From Roseobacter fucihabitans (GTDB lineage: Bacteria; Pseudomonadota; Alphaproteobacteria; Rhodobacterales; Rhodobacteraceae), in the NCBI RefSeq assembly GCF_014337925.2, contig NZ_CP143423.1, forward strand, positions 588,501 through 652,500: DNA of 64,000 nucleotides, in the 5' to 3' direction. Positions 1 to 9,670 of the stretch are shown here, piece after piece (position 1 is the stretch's first letter; each line of letters opens with the position of its first letter). A program made the translations under genes and the position numbers. The notes beneath the pieces were generated by a model. The model had not been told where the DNA came from and did no database searches. It saw only the letters and a list, made by a program, of their open reading frames with translations.

Positions 1-94
1 GCTAAATCGATAATCCTTAGCTGCTTCGGGTGTGCCATCTTCAGCAATATTCAGGCTTTATTGGCTCAACAACGATTCAGTCGTAAGCGTTGCT

Positions 95-215
95 TCAGGC
101 TATGAAGTTCCATGGTAGGAGTTTTCCAATGTCCTGTTTTTATGTCCATGGACGATAGCTGTGAGGACGCCGGTCAGGTAACGTTGGAATGGATTAAGCC
201 CAAGGCATTTTGTGC
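95..215 (-). pseudogene. Possible IS66-type transposase C-terminal remnant
   Basis: Read on the minus strand, a fragment with residues YLTGVLTAIVHGHKNRTLE runs into LLPWNF plus a stop after a one-base frame change. The LPWN end is typical of IS66-family TnpC proteins. No full domain, start or inverted repeat is visible, so the identification is weak. It would be a decayed 3' end just upstream of the truncated hsdM. Confidence 0.3.
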
Positions 216-283
216 CGTTTTAAGGCTTTTCCATCCTGCTCTAATCCTGCATCAAGAATACTCGCAACTAGTGGATGATCCCT

Positions 284-1453
284 ATGACCGAAGAACAAAA
301 AAAGAAGCTTGAACAAAAGCTCTGGGACATCGCCAATACCCTGCGTGGCAAGATGAACGCAGACGAATTTCGCGATTACATCCTTGGGTTCATCTTTTAC
401 AAATACCTGTCTGAACGGCTTTATATCTATGCCAATACGGTCTTGAGCGAAGACGGTTTGGACTTCGCGGATGTGAATGAAGACTCTGATGAGGGGCGCG
501 CCATTCTGGACGCAGTGGCGGAAGCGTCAATTGACGAACTTGGCTACTTTCTGAAACCTACCGAACTGTTCAGCGCAATTGCCAAGCGGGGCAGTAAGCC
601 GGGCAATTTCATCCTCGAAGACCTCGCTCGCATTCTCAACAGCATCGAACGGTCCACCATGGGTGCGGAATCCGAGGACGATTTTGACGATCTTTTCTCG
701 GACATGGACCTGACGTCGAACAAGTTGGGCCGCACCGAAGAGGCTAAAAACACCCTGATAGCTAAGGTTTTGACCCATCTGGATGAGATCGACTTCGAAC
801 TCGACAAGATCGAAAGCGACGTGTTGGGCGACGCCTATGAATACCTCATCGGCAAATTCGCCAGCGGTGCGGGAAAGAAAGCGGGCGAATTCTACACCCC
901 GCAACAGGTCAGCACCATACTGGCGCGGATCGTCACAACCGGGAAAACGCGGATCAAATCGGTCTATGATCCCGCCTGCGGGTCAGGGTCGCTGTTGCTG
1001 CGTGTCGCCAAGGAGGTCGCGGTGGGCGACTTCAACGGGCAGGAAATGAACCGCACGACCTATAACCTTGCGCGGATGAACATGATCCTGCACGGGGTGC
1101 ATTACCGCAATTTCGATCTGAAACAGGAAGACACGCTCGAACACCCGCAGCATGGGAATAAGCGGTTCGAGGCCGTCGTGGCCAACCCGCCGTTCAGCGC
1201 CAAGTGGTCGGCCAATCCGCTGCTATTGAATGATGATCGATATAGCCAATACGGGCGGTTGGCATCGGGGTCCAAGGCGGATTTCGCATTTGTCCAGCAC
1301 ATGCTGCACCAATTGGATGACAATGGCACCATGGCGGTGATCCTGCCCCATGGGGTGCTGTTCCGGGGTGCAGCCGAGGGGCAGATCCTTGACCGTGTCG
1401 TTTCCGCTGCGGCTCGCTTGAATGTCCGGATTTCCCGCCGCGCAGCGGCGTAG
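284..1453 (+). pseudogene. hsdM: Type I restriction-modification DNA methyltransferase HsdM, 3' truncated
   Basis: N6-adenine methyltransferase subunit of a type I restriction-modification system, which would act with HsdS and HsdR on DNA. The N-terminal HsdM helical domain covers about residues 1-130. SAM motif I (YDPACGSGSLL) lies near residue 226 and catalytic motif IV (ANPPFS) near 299. The ATG at 284 is chosen because the family start MTEEQKKKLEQKLW follows; an upstream ATG lies at 275. Family homology ends near GAAEGQI (about nt 1385). The last ~20 residues are unrelated and enter the dispersed repeat, so the protein (389 aa) lacks roughly the last quarter. No hsdS or hsdR is visible downstream. 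It is probably non-functional and an orphan. Confidence 0.85.
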
Positions 1454-1528
1454 AGTTTTACGCCGTTGCAGCAAATTCCGCGCTGCGAGCGCACGCAGCC
1501 CAAAATCAACAGGTCCGGTGTGGGCTCA
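1421..1528. repeat. Dispersed 108-bp repeat, copy A
   Basis: Aligns without gaps to 23507-23614 with 92 of 108 bases identical by hand count. It contains a small palindrome, GCTGCG-AGCGCA-CGCAGC. It begins just where hsdM homology stops and supplies the stop codon of the truncated gene. Its class is unknown: it could be a miniature mobile element or the end of a larger one. Confidence 0.75.
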
Positions 1529-1831
1529 CAGCCGCCTTGCGGCAGCGCAGCGCCCGGATTTCGAACTGAAAGCACTATTCACGCTCTTATTCTGGGCGGC
1601 CAGACGGCCGTTGCCAGCCCAAAGTTGACATCCGATCATGAGCCTGTGTGGCGGATGATCGGGGTCGTGCAGACCCACGATATGCTTCATTTACTGTCCA
1701 CTTTGAACAGAAACTGCCAATTTTAACTAAAAGTTAAATTAAATCGGCAGTCGGCTCGGTGCTCGGTTATCCTCTCTCTAACAAGTTGGCCAAGTGAAAA
1801 CCAAAGGCCAGGTTCACCGTCGGAGAAAGCT
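1529..1831. other. Intergenic stretch, no gene seen
   Basis: No convincing reading frame. The phrase AGCCCAAAGTTGACATC near 1617-1633 resembles AGCCCAGAACTGACATC near 2216-2232, which hints at another short dispersed element. Just before the gene at 1832 there is a plausible ribosome site (GGAGAAAG). Confidence 0.4.
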
Positions 1832-2158
1832 ATGACTGAGCAACTGCATGAAATTCTACTGCGTGACATTGAGCAGTCGGTGGATTTGGGACCGTTGTTC
1901 GAAGATAAACATCGGCATGAAATGGTATTGGAGCGCATGCAGGCAGAAAGATTTCTGGCGGCATGCACGCTAGACAACGTGGGATCACTCGTCGACGTTT
2001 TAGGCGCGGTCCTGAAAAAACGTTCGACAACCGTACTTCACGCGGAAAGCTCAGACGATCAATTGTATGCCATTTATAGAGCGTTCCGGTCGGAACTCAG
2101 ATACAGTGAGGTTGATGTTGTAATGGCCAGTAAAGATCACGAGTGGGAAGAATTTTGA
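1832..2158 (+). CDS. Hypothetical protein, 108 aa
   Basis: Not recognised. It is a soluble, acidic, probably helical protein with no signal peptide or membrane segment. The ATG at 1832 is supported by GGAGAAAG a few bases upstream, a good Shine-Dalgarno match at normal spacing. It stands alone between a decayed hsdM region and a convergent membrane-protein gene, so context gives no function. Codon use looks less GC-rich than the core genes, consistent with acquired DNA. Confidence 0.55.
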   Translation: MTEQLHEILLRDIEQSVDLGPLFEDKHRHEMVLERMQAERFLAACTLDNVGSLVDVLGAVLKKRSTTVLHAESSDDQLYAIYRAFRSELRYSEVDVVMASKDHEWEEF

Positions 2159-2294
2159 TCGTTTCATAGTTGCGCTGCGGCTCTGCATGATTGGCTAACG
2201 TGACGCCGCCATTTCAGCCCAGAACTGACATCGTGTTTATGCTAGAGTTTGCTCTTCGGTTGAAACAGGCTTCTTCGACTTTACAACCAGCCGA

Positions 2295-3224
2295 CTAATT
2301 CTTTGATTTGGTCTCAGGCAGCAATGCTTCGAGTAGTCGTTCAAGTAGTCCAATAGAGAAACGCACAGAGTATCCGGCGAAGAAGGCGGCGACGGACCCG
2401 ATAGCGGATCCAGTTTCCAAATCCAAAGTGGAGGTTGCCGAAAGAAGCCACGGTAGGACAAAACCAAACAGGCCTCCCAGCAACAGTCGCGGCCCCACTT
2501 TTCGCTCTTCGCTTGCGTCGAATGTCTGCAGCCTGGTGGTGGTCAGCGCATTATTCAGCAGATGCACCAATGCACCAACGCAGCCAAACCCTACCCATAT
2601 CGTCCATTGAACAATTGGAGTTTCATGGTTGATTGCCTGATCTCCAAACCCTAGAAAATTTTGGCTCACGAACGCGATGTAGAGCGCGAATAAAAACAAC
2701 AGGGTAAAACAGACATATTGTGTCACCCGTCGCACAAAACGCCCGGCAACAGAACTTGTAGGGTCGTTCGGATTTGTGCGACGCGTCGCAAGCAGTGAAT
2801 TTATCGTAACCGGAAGTGCTTCCACTGAGAGTTCTTTTGTAACTTGATTGTAGCAAAACTCAGATTTGTCTTTCGAACTTAGTGACTTAAAAAATATTGG
2901 GATGCCATTGATCACCTCAGGGCTATCTAGTTCACCCGGATTTTGACCGGAATAATGTTCGGCAATGGCGAAAAGGCTGTTGACGCTTTCGGTGACTTTT
3001 TTGCCGGAAGAAATACAATACCCATGAAGAAGTCGGGCCTTCATTTGCGTGTCAGGATGCTGCAACGGCTGTCGATCTTCGTAATTATTGGGATCGACGC
3101 GCAGGGGGTCCAAAAAAGAAAATATGTGTTCGGTGCTTGGCTCGGAAAGGTTATCCTTTCTTTTGTCGGACCGGTCATCATCATTCTGATCTGGCATCAG
3201 CTTTGGAACTTTATTTTCTGTCAT
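2295..3224 (-). CDS. Hypothetical membrane protein, 309 aa
   Basis: Not recognised as a named family. The N-terminal ~160 residues are hydrophilic and highly charged near the start. Four hydrophobic segments follow at about residues 166-190, 204-227, 246-267 and 272-292, which predicts an inner-membrane protein with a large soluble N-terminal domain. The 3' end converges on the gene at 1832-2158. The region is more AT-rich than the core genes and lies between hsdM and IS3 remnants, suggesting accessory DNA. Confidence 0.6.
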   Translation of the reverse strand: MTENKVPKLMPDQNDDDRSDKRKDNLSEPSTEHIFSFLDPLRVDPNNYEDRQPLQHPDTQMKARLLHGYCISSGKKVTESVNSLFAIAEHYSGQNPGELDSPEVINGIPIFFKSLSSKDKSEFCYNQVTKELSVEALPVTINSLLATRRTNPNDPTSSVAGRFVRRVTQYVCFTLLFLFALYIAFVSQNFLGFGDQAINHETPIVQWTIWVGFGCVGALVHLLNNALTTTRLQTFDASEERKVGPRLLLGGLFGFVLPWLLSATSTLDLETGSAIGSVAAFFAGYSVRFSIGLLERLLEALLPETKSKN

Positions 3225-3641
3225 ACGAGCCTATGGTATTTTTTCTTCAAATGGACTTTTCTGAAACCTGTCCTTCCCAAAATTGGGCTGACCAAAAAAA
3301 TCCTACACACTAAGCTGGTGTTGCGGCAAGAAAATTTGTGGCATTTGCTCGCTGGGCCTGTTCCGCTACCTGTTTGGCACGAGACCTATCAAATAAAGGC
3401 GGGGCAGTACGAGGCTGTATATTCCGGGATGCCGCCCTTCGGTTTGGGAAAAGCATCCGAGCTTGTTCCTGCGACGGGAAGTCAGAGTGAAGCGCGCCTG
3501 CGATTGAAGGGGTAACGCCGTCTCGCAGCTCAAAAGGGAAGCTTTGTCCCGAGATGTGGCCATCGAACCAACTCAAATGCTGCGCTCGTTCGCCAATGTC
3601 TGCATCGGTGAAGCTGCAGCGCAGCGCCGATGAAGGAGATA
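3225..3641. other. Intergenic stretch left of the IS3 element
   Basis: No supported gene. Both strands carry short open frames without a convincing start or family. The right edge is the left inverted repeat of the IS3 element. The sequence may be the remnant of a gene broken by that element, but I cannot name one. Confidence 0.4.
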
Positions 3642-3671
3642 TGGTCTTGCCACGTTTTAGTTCCGGTCTCT
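3642..3671 (+). repeat. IS3 left terminal inverted repeat
   Basis: Begins TGGTCTTG and ends GTTCCGGTCTCT. Pairs with 4843-4872 with about five mismatches in 30. Confidence 0.85.
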
Positions 3672-3704
3672 TTCGAGCAATGTTTGCTATGAAGGAGATA
3701 GAGA

Positions 3705-3980
3705 ATGGCACCGAGATACACAGACGAGTTTCGTCTTGATGCAGTACGCATCGCAACGACCAGTGGGCTGACACGACCGCAAGCGGCAGCGGATTTAGGA
3801 GTTGGGCTTTCGACGTTGAACAAGTGGGTTCAAAAGCATCAGCATGACAACCTGATGTCGGGTCCTCACGAGGATGTCGAGAAAGAGAACGAACGCCTTC
3901 GCAAGGAAGTTCGGTTGCTTCGCGAGGAGAGGGAAGTGTTAAAAAAAGCGGCAATCTTCTTTGCAGGCCAAAGTCGGTGA
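3705..3980 (+). CDS. IS3-family transposase OrfA
   Basis: 91-aa OrfA, the DNA-binding part of the IS3 transposase. A helix-turn-helix lies at about residues 8-45 (TRPQAAADLGVGLSTLNKWV). A leucine-zipper-like coiled coil follows at about 57-84 (ENERLRKEVRLLREEREVLK), used for multimerisation. A strong ribosome site AAGGAGAT precedes the ATG. The frame ends KKAAIFFAG, the standard IS3 OrfA ending, and overlaps orfB by 4 nt in the -1 frame. Confidence 0.92.
   Translation: MAPRYTDEFRLDAVRIATTSGLTRPQAAADLGVGLSTLNKWVQKHQHDNLMSGPHEDVEKENERLRKEVRLLREEREVLKKAAIFFAGQSR
3941..3947 (+). promoter_or_regulatory. Probable -1 ribosomal frameshift site
   Basis: A run of seven A bases followed by G, in frame TTA AAA AAA GCG, near the end of orfA. 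The -1 frame is open from here into orfB without a stop. This is the classic IS3 arrangement for making the OrfAB fusion transposase. Confidence 0.7.
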
Positions 3981-4834
3981 GGTTCGCCTTTATCGACGCC
4001 TGGAAAGAAGAATGGCCTGTCGAATTTCTTTGCCGCGTCATGCAGGTTACGTCGCGAGGATTTCGCGCGTGGCGAAGCCGCCCGATGAGCCAGCGACAGC
4101 GCGACGATATGGTGATCCTGGCGCATATCCGCGAACAGCACCGCTTAAGCCTGCAAAGCTATGGCGGGCCTCGCATGACCGAAGAACTGCAAGAACTGGG
4201 TCTGCAAGTTGGGCACCGGCGCGTGGGCCGCTTAATGCGGGAGAATAGCATCAAAATCATCAGGACCCAGAAATACAAGGTTACGACCGACAGCAATCAT
4301 GCGTTTAACATCGCCCCTAACTTGCTGGGCCAGGACTTCTTTGCAGATGGTCCAAACCAAAAGTGGGCCGATGACATTTCCTACATCTGGACCAGTGAGG
4401 GCTGGTTGTATCTGGCAGTGATCCTTGATTTGTATTCCCGTCGTGTCATCGGTTGGGCGGTTAGCAATCGTATGAAGCGGGATCTGGCGATCCGAGCATT
4501 GGATATGGCTGTGGCACTGCGGCAACCGCCGAAGGGCTGCATGCATCATACGGATCGCGGGTCGCAATATTGTTCAGGCGACTATCAGAAACGGCTGTCT
4601 AAACACGGCTTCCAAGTTTCGATGAGCGGTAAGGGAAACTGCTACGACAATTCCATGGTTGAAACGTTCTTCAAATCACTCAAGGCAGAGCTGATTTGGC
4701 GCAACCGCTGGGAAACCAGGCGTAAAGCCGAAGGGGCGATTTTCCAGTATATCAATGGGTTCTACAATCCACGACGGCGGCACTCGTCATTAGGTGGCAA
4801 AAGCCCCTTGGCCTTCGAACGAAAGGCTGCCTAA
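3977..4834 (+). CDS. IS3-family transposase OrfB (DDE integrase domain)
   Basis: 285-aa catalytic part of the transposase, normally made as an OrfAB fusion. The N-terminal part carries the HTH_21-like region (YGGPRMTEELQELGL). The rve core shows the DDE residues: D in WADDISYIW, D in HHTDRGSQYCS, and E in CYDNSMVETFFKSLK. The end RRRHSSLGGKSPLAFE is typical. The frame as listed begins with GTG overlapping the orfA stop (GTGA). It looks intact. Confidence 0.92.
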   Translation: MRFAFIDAWKEEWPVEFLCRVMQVTSRGFRAWRSRPMSQRQRDDMVILAHIREQHRLSLQSYGGPRMTEELQELGLQVGHRRVGRLMRENSIKIIRTQKYKVTTDSNHAFNIAPNLLGQDFFADGPNQKWADDISYIWTSEGWLYLAVILDLYSRRVIGWAVSNRMKRDLAIRALDMAVALRQPPKGCMHHTDRGSQYCSGDYQKRLSKHGFQVSMSGKGNCYDNSMVETFFKSLKAELIWRNRWETRRKAEGAIFQYINGFYNPRRRHSSLGGKSPLAFERKAA

Positions 4835-4842
4835 ATGAGTTG

Positions 4843-4872
4843 AGAGACCGGAACGCAACCGCGACAAGACCA
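4843..4872 (-). repeat. IS3 right terminal inverted repeat
   Basis: Reverse complement begins TGGTCTTG and ends GTTCCGGTCTCT, matching the left end at 3642-3671. Confidence 0.85.
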
Positions 4873-4935
4873 GTGGCAGCTCAGGGCCGTCCCTTACATG
4901 GTGGGGTGAGCAGGTCACTACTGCGGCTAATTGCT

Positions 4936-5370
4936 TCACGTGTCTGGTATCCGACGCGGTTGGCCGCTCTCGTCGAGCGCCACAAAGATAAAATCTGCGT
5001 TTGTCACCTTGGCTCCGGCCTTATCAAATCGTGCGCGCGCCCAGACGTCGACATGGACGCGCATAGATGTTCTGCCGACCTTTCGGAGAGTTGCATAGAG
5101 GGTGACTTCATCACCAACTTTGACGGGACGCAAGAACTGCATCCCCTCAACGGCAACGGTTACTCCTCGACCTTGTGACACCCGTCCAGCCATGTTTCCG
5201 GCGGCAAAATCCATCTGAGACATCAACCAGCCACCGAAGATATCGCCGGCCGGATTGGTATCTGCGGGCATTGCAATCGTGCGGATAACAAGAACGCCTT
5301 CGTCTTGCTGTCGTCCATGAGAGCCGCGCTCTTGCGCACGGGCGAGAATATCCGCCTCACTATTGCTCAT
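4936..5370 (-). CDS. yciA: Acyl-CoA thioesterase, YciA-like hotdog protein
   Basis: 144-aa cytoplasmic thioesterase that hydrolyses acyl-CoA to free acid and CoA. The hotdog signature is clear: AGDIFGGWLMSQMD (about residues 41-54) with the catalytic aspartate, then GMQFLRPVKVGDEV. Length is normal. The ribosome site AAGGA lies upstream of the ATG at 5370. The 3' end is only 63 bp from the IS3 element, which has not interrupted it. Function in this organism is inferred from family only. Confidence 0.85.
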   Translation of the reverse strand: MSNSEADILARAQERGSHGRQQDEGVLVIRTIAMPADTNPAGDIFGGWLMSQMDFAAGNMAGRVSQGRGVTVAVEGMQFLRPVKVGDEVTLYATLRKVGRTSMRVHVDVWARARFDKAGAKVTNADFIFVALDESGQPRRIPDT

Positions 5371-5543
5371 CTTTTATATCCTTCTTTGATGCTAAGAACG
5401 CGATCGCGGCGCTTGATTGGGGGGGGCTGCACCGCAGCGTTGGATCTTCTGCGAAAAGTAACTTTGGTCCGGTTGCAGCGCACCCCCGAGCTGTCATTCG
5501 AATGTCGGCAATTGGCCGGGACTTCGGCAGTTCATGGACGTGT

Positions 5544-5973
5544 TCAGCGTAAGATACTTACGTCCACCCTAGTGAATTGTGACCGAGCAGCGTTCTCACT
5601 ACGAAAATTTGTGTAACCTCGAGGGTAGCCTAACGCAGTATCCCAACTATGCAATTTGTCCGAAACGAAATTCCATATCGCAAAAAAAACCAGCGTAACC
5701 GAATGTAATAACAATGTTGTTGTAGCTTGCCGCTTTGTCAAACAATTGAGATTGAAAGGTTATCAAGCGCTCTTCAATGTTTGTCTGACGTTCATCTTCT
5801 ATTGATTTCTGAATATTATACGAGTTTATCCAGAGCTGGCTGTCTAAAATTCGCCTGACGAAACGTTCGTCAGAAATATCACGGGCCATTCTTTCTAAGC
5901 CAATACTCCTGACGTAATCTACAAGGGCGTCGACCTTACGATCTTCTTCCGCTCTTTCATCCTCGGGCATCAT
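5544..5973 (-). pseudogene. Membrane-anchored hypothetical protein with homopolymer frameshift
   Basis: The first frame (5973 to about 5685) gives a charged helical region ending ASYNNIVITFGYAGFF. A run of eight T on the coding strand (plus-strand A at 5682-5689) then shifts the frame. The alternative frame continues FAIWNFVSDKLHSWDTALG, which completes a membrane segment, and then runs into unrelated sequence, so the C-terminus also seems lost. The start is real: AGGAGG precedes the ATG. I recognise the general YNN-GYAGFFA pattern of small alphaproteobacterial membrane proteins but no function. Confidence 0.6.
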
Positions 5974-6209
5974 TTACATGTGCCTCCTACCCAGTAAACG
6001 TTCGAGTGTTAAAATCATCTCAATGATCAGTTCCAGAATCGGCACAACCTGTTCGCAACTGCCACGTCTCCCCACCACACACCCTCGCGCGCCGGCCAGT
6101 TGTCTGCCACAACGGCTAACATCACCCCAAGACACCCGAGTGCGGCCGCAATTTACTTCGTGAATCCCTTACCCGCACTGCATTTCATACCATCCCAAAA
6201 TAGACAGCT

Positions 6210-8009
6210 TTAGCTGTCCATTTTGAGGGCTGATATGAAAGCTTCTTGCGGAATATCCACTTTCCCAAACTGGCGCATCTTCTTCTTGCCCGCCTTCTGT
6301 TTATCCAGCAGCTTGCGTTTGCGCGTCGCATCGCCACCATAGCATTTGGCCGTCACGTCCTTGCGCATCGCTGAGAGGGTTTCACGCGCGATGACCTTGC
6401 CGCCAATCGCGGCCTGAATCGGGATCTTGAACATGTGGCGGGGGATCAGGTCCTTGAGCTTTTCGACCATCGCCCGACCGCGCATTTCGGCGCGATCCCG
6501 GTGGACCATGGTGCTCAAAGCATCCACCGGCTCGTCATTCACCAGAATGGACATTTTCACCAGCTGGTCGGTGCGGTACCCGATCATCGCGTAATCAAAA
6601 GACGCATAGCCCTTGGTCACGGATTTCAGCCGGTCATAGAAGTCAAACACCACCTCGTTGAGCGGCAGGTCATAGACGACCATGGCGCGCGAGCCCGCAT
6701 AGGTCAGGTCCTGCTGAATGCCGCGCCGGTCCTGGCAGAGCTTCAGCACGTCGCCCAGGTATTCGTCCGGCACCAGGATCGTGGCCTTGATGCGCGGCTC
6801 TTCGAGGTGGTCCACGAGGGTCAGGTCGGGCATGTCGGCGGGGTTGTGCAGTTCCGTCATCGTGCCATCCTTCATGTAGATGTGATAGATGACCGAAGGC
6901 GCGGTGGTGATCAGTTCGATGTCATATTCACGCTCGATCCGGTCGCGGATGACCTCGAGGTGCAAGAGCCCCAGGAAGCCACAGCGGAAGCCGAAGCCAA
7001 GCGCCGCCGAGGTTTCCATTTCATAGGAGAAGGAGGCGTCGTTCAGGGCGAGTTTTTCGATTGAATCGCGCAGTTCTTCGAATTCGGAGGAATCCACTGG
7101 GAAGAGACCACAGAACACCACCGGTTGTGCGGGTTTGAAACCGGGAAGCGCGTCTTCGGTGCCCTTCTTTTCATGTGTAATGGTGTCGCCGACGCGGGTG
7201 TCGCGCACCTGTTTGATCGAGGCGGTCAGAAAGCCGATTTCGCCCGGACCCAATTCGTCGATCACGGTCATCGCGGGGCGGAACACGCCGATGCGGTCCA
7301 CGTGGTGCGTGGAATTGTTGGAGAGCATGCGGATGCGTTCGCCCTTTTTCAGCACACCGTCCATGATGCGCACAAGGACGATGACGCCGAGGTAACTGTC
7401 ATACCAGCTGTCCACCAGCATCGCCTTAAGCGGGGCGTCGCGGGTGCCTTTGGGCGCGGGCAGGTTCTGGACGATGGACTCCAGCGTTTCCATGATCCCC
7501 TGACCTGTCTTGGCGGAGACCTGTATGGCACCCGATGCATCAATGCCGATGACGTCCTCGATTTGTTCGGCCACGCGGTCACAGTCGGAGGCGGGCAGGT
7601 CGATTTTATTCAGCACGGGGACAATCTCGTGATCCGCGTCGATGGCGTGATAGACATTCGCCAGCGTCTGGGCCTCGACGCCTTGGGTGGAGTCCACGAC
7701 CAGCAGCGAGCCTTCAACGGCGCGCATGGAACGCGACACCTCATAGGCGAAATCGACGTGGCCTGGCGTGTCGATCAGATTGAGGACGTATTCCTCGCCG
7801 TTCTGGGCGGTGTAATTGATCCGCACGGTCTGGGCCTTGATGGTGATGCCGCGCTCGCGTTCGATGTCCATACTGTCGAGCATCTGCTCCTTCATATCCC
7901 GGTCGGCCACAGTATTTGTGGATTGGATCAGCCTGTCGGCCAGCGTGGATTTCCCATGGTCGATATGCGCGACGATGGAGAAATTGCGGATATGTGAAAG
8001 CGGTGTCAT
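6210..8009 (-). CDS. lepA: Elongation factor 4 (LepA) GTPase
   Basis: 599-aa translational GTPase that acts on the ribosome (back-translocation/biogenesis). The start at 8009 gives [22 protein letters not shown], the usual LepA N-terminus; an upstream ATG at 8075 would add 22 unusual residues. G1 is [10 protein letters not shown]2/RGITI lies in [14 protein letters not shown]3 is DTPGH and G4 is NKIDLP. EF-G-like domains and the LepA-specific C-terminal domain ([28 protein letters not shown]) follow. Full length and intact; core gene. Confidence 0.97.
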   Translation of the reverse strand: MTPLSHIRNFSIVAHIDHGKSTLADRLIQSTNTVADRDMKEQMLDSMDIERERGITIKAQTVRINYTAQNGEEYVLNLIDTPGHVDFAYEVSRSMRAVEGSLLVVDSTQGVEAQTLANVYHAIDADHEIVPVLNKIDLPASDCDRVAEQIEDVIGIDASGAIQVSAKTGQGIMETLESIVQNLPAPKGTRDAPLKAMLVDSWYDSYLGVIVLVRIMDGVLKKGERIRMLSNNSTHHVDRIGVFRPAMTVIDELGPGEIGFLTASIKQVRDTRVGDTITHEKKGTEDALPGFKPAQPVVFCGLFPVDSSEFEELRDSIEKLALNDASFSYEMETSAALGFGFRCGFLGLLHLEVIRDRIEREYDIELITTAPSVIYHIYMKDGTMTELHNPADMPDLTLVDHLEEPRIKATILVPDEYLGDVLKLCQDRRGIQQDLTYAGSRAMVVYDLPLNEVVFDFYDRLKSVTKGYASFDYAMIGYRTDQLVKMSILVNDEPVDALSTMVHRDRAEMRGRAMVEKLKDLIPRHMFKIPIQAAIGGKVIARETLSAMRKDVTAKCYGGDATRKRKLLDKQKAGKKKMRQFGKVDIPQEAFISALKMDS

Positions 8010-8063
8010 GATTGGGATATGTAGGGGATTTACTGGGCGGTCAAGCTGTGCTGCGCTACTTAG

Positions 8064-9369
8064 ATGAAAGGACACGCTGAATTGGCAAAATTTGAAATTG
8101 TGATTCCTTTCGGGCGGTTGGAAGCTAGTTCCTATTCGGAATTGAAGTTATTGGTAGAAACTGAACTGGCCTTCTGGGACCAATTTGATTTTGAGTCATT
8201 CGAGGATGGCTTCGAGGATCAAGGCTTCAAACGTATCTCGAACGAATTCAAAGGACGATTGCAAAGTTTTACGAGCTTTTGGCCAAAACACCTGAAGGCA
8301 CTGGAGGCAATCGACGGTAGAGAATTTGCATCCAAATTTGAAATATTCAATCGTAACGTTGTAGATGACCAGGTTGTTCCGCCCTGGTCTCAAAGTGCTG
8401 TAGCGCGTTCCGCAATATCAGAAATGCGACAAAACCGAATAGGTAACGCGGCATTGCTTTTGATCGGTTTTATATGGGACGAGATGCCACGGACGCGGAA
8501 TCTGAACAATCATCAGTCACAAGACGCCGCATTTTTTGGTGCTGCACGAAGTTTTTATGCTTCCACACTTAGTCTATCTGAAGTCAATACAATGACTGTA
8601 GTTAGCGATGTTGCAGATGAAACAATTTTGCTTGCTAAAACAAAGTTACGTGATCTTGCTAGCGAAATTGACGCTGTTCAAAAGGAACGGGAAGACGATA
8701 CTCAGAGGGTTATAAAACTACTGGAGGAATTCGAAACCCGTAACAAAGCCGTTGTTGACAAATATGGACGCGGCTTGATCGAGCAAAAGAACATGTCAGT
8801 TGCCAATGAAGAAAGGCGTCAGGAGACGTTCGATAACTTGCTCGCCGCCTTCAATGTGCATCTAAAAATATCGACACCAGTTAAGCTTTGGGAAAGCCTG
8901 GAAAAGCGGCACCGCGACGCGTCTAAGGACGCTTGGATTCTGTTCGTCGTAGGTTGCGTTTGCAGGAATATCCATCATTATTGTTACCTATTTTGGCGGT
9001 GCTATTGAACAGGCATTTTTACCGGCCTCGTGTACGAATGGAAACGAGCCAAGTTGCAGTCGGATCTCGCCGAGAGGTCCCCTTATCATCTCGGCAATAC
9101 TCGCAGTCTCTACCGTCTGGCTATGGTTCTTGCGCCTTCAAATGAAGGTGCACTTGAGTGAAAGGCATCTTTTTCTTGATGCGCGGGAGCGCAAGGCTTT
9201 CGCGGAAACATATTTGGCTCTTCTCAAAGGCGGCGACGTCACAAAAGATCATGAAGCGGTGATTCTGCAGTCATTGTTCCGCCCAACTCAAGACGGGATA
9301 ATAAAGGATGACGGCGGAATAGACGTTGGTATCGCCGGATTGCTTTCTCGGGCTTTGAACAAACAATAA
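8064..9369 (+). pseudogene. DUF6161-like membrane protein with a single-base frameshift
   Basis: The first frame (to about 8952) encodes a hydrophilic protein with a coiled-coil region (about residues 195-260) followed by KLWESLEKRHRDASKDAWILFVV. One extra G in the GG at 8952-8953 throws the frame to an early stop at 9008. In the next frame the reading continues smoothly: VAFAGISIIIVTYF (membrane segment), a loop, IISAILAVSTVWLWFLRL (second membrane segment), then a soluble tail to the stop at 9369. Restored length is about 434 aa. Architecture resembles DUF6161. It starts 54 bp from the divergent lepA. Confidence 0.6.
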
Positions 9370-9670
9370 TTTCAACGGTTCACGGGTTAGAAAGGTAGGC
9401 AGTTTTTCGTAACTCTAATTCCCAATCTGCGATTGGGCAGCGCCCGAACCGCCCCCGTCGTGCTGAAAGTACGCCTACGGCGTGGCGCGGACGCTTCGCT
9501 TCCTACTCCGTTTCGTCCGTCGACGGCACAATCTGAACCGTCGCAGCTTTCGATGAGGCCCTGACGCGCCTTCTTGCGCGCATGGCCTCGGAAAACACGC
9601 TCGCTACCGACAAAGCGTAATTCGTGCTACGATCCGCTTATTACACAACATATTTCAGGAGAAATTTATC
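9370..9670. other. Intergenic stretch upstream of hcp
   Basis: No gene. It contains a perfect small hairpin, CCCAATC-TGC-GATTGGG at 9421-9437. A GC-rich stretch follows with the look of a decayed repeat (9440-9560). A ribosome-site-like AGGAGAAA lies directly before the hcp ATG. Confidence 0.4.

Larger units (their letters stand above)
3642..4872 (+). mobile_element. Complete IS3-family insertion sequence (1231 bp)
   Basis: Two overlapping transposase frames (orfA, orfB) are bounded by imperfect 30-bp inverted repeats that begin TGGTCTTG at 3642 and end CAAGACCA at 4872. About 25 of 30 positions match. The size is typical of IS3 elements. I do not see a target-site duplication: the three bases before 3642 are ATA and the three after 4872 are GTG. 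Absence of a duplication suggests either age or rearrangement between two copies. Confidence 0.9.

Noticed and set aside
6435..7997. Long plus-strand frames across lepA
   Set aside because: Antisense shadows of a gene with strong GC bias; repetitive His/Asp-rich text.
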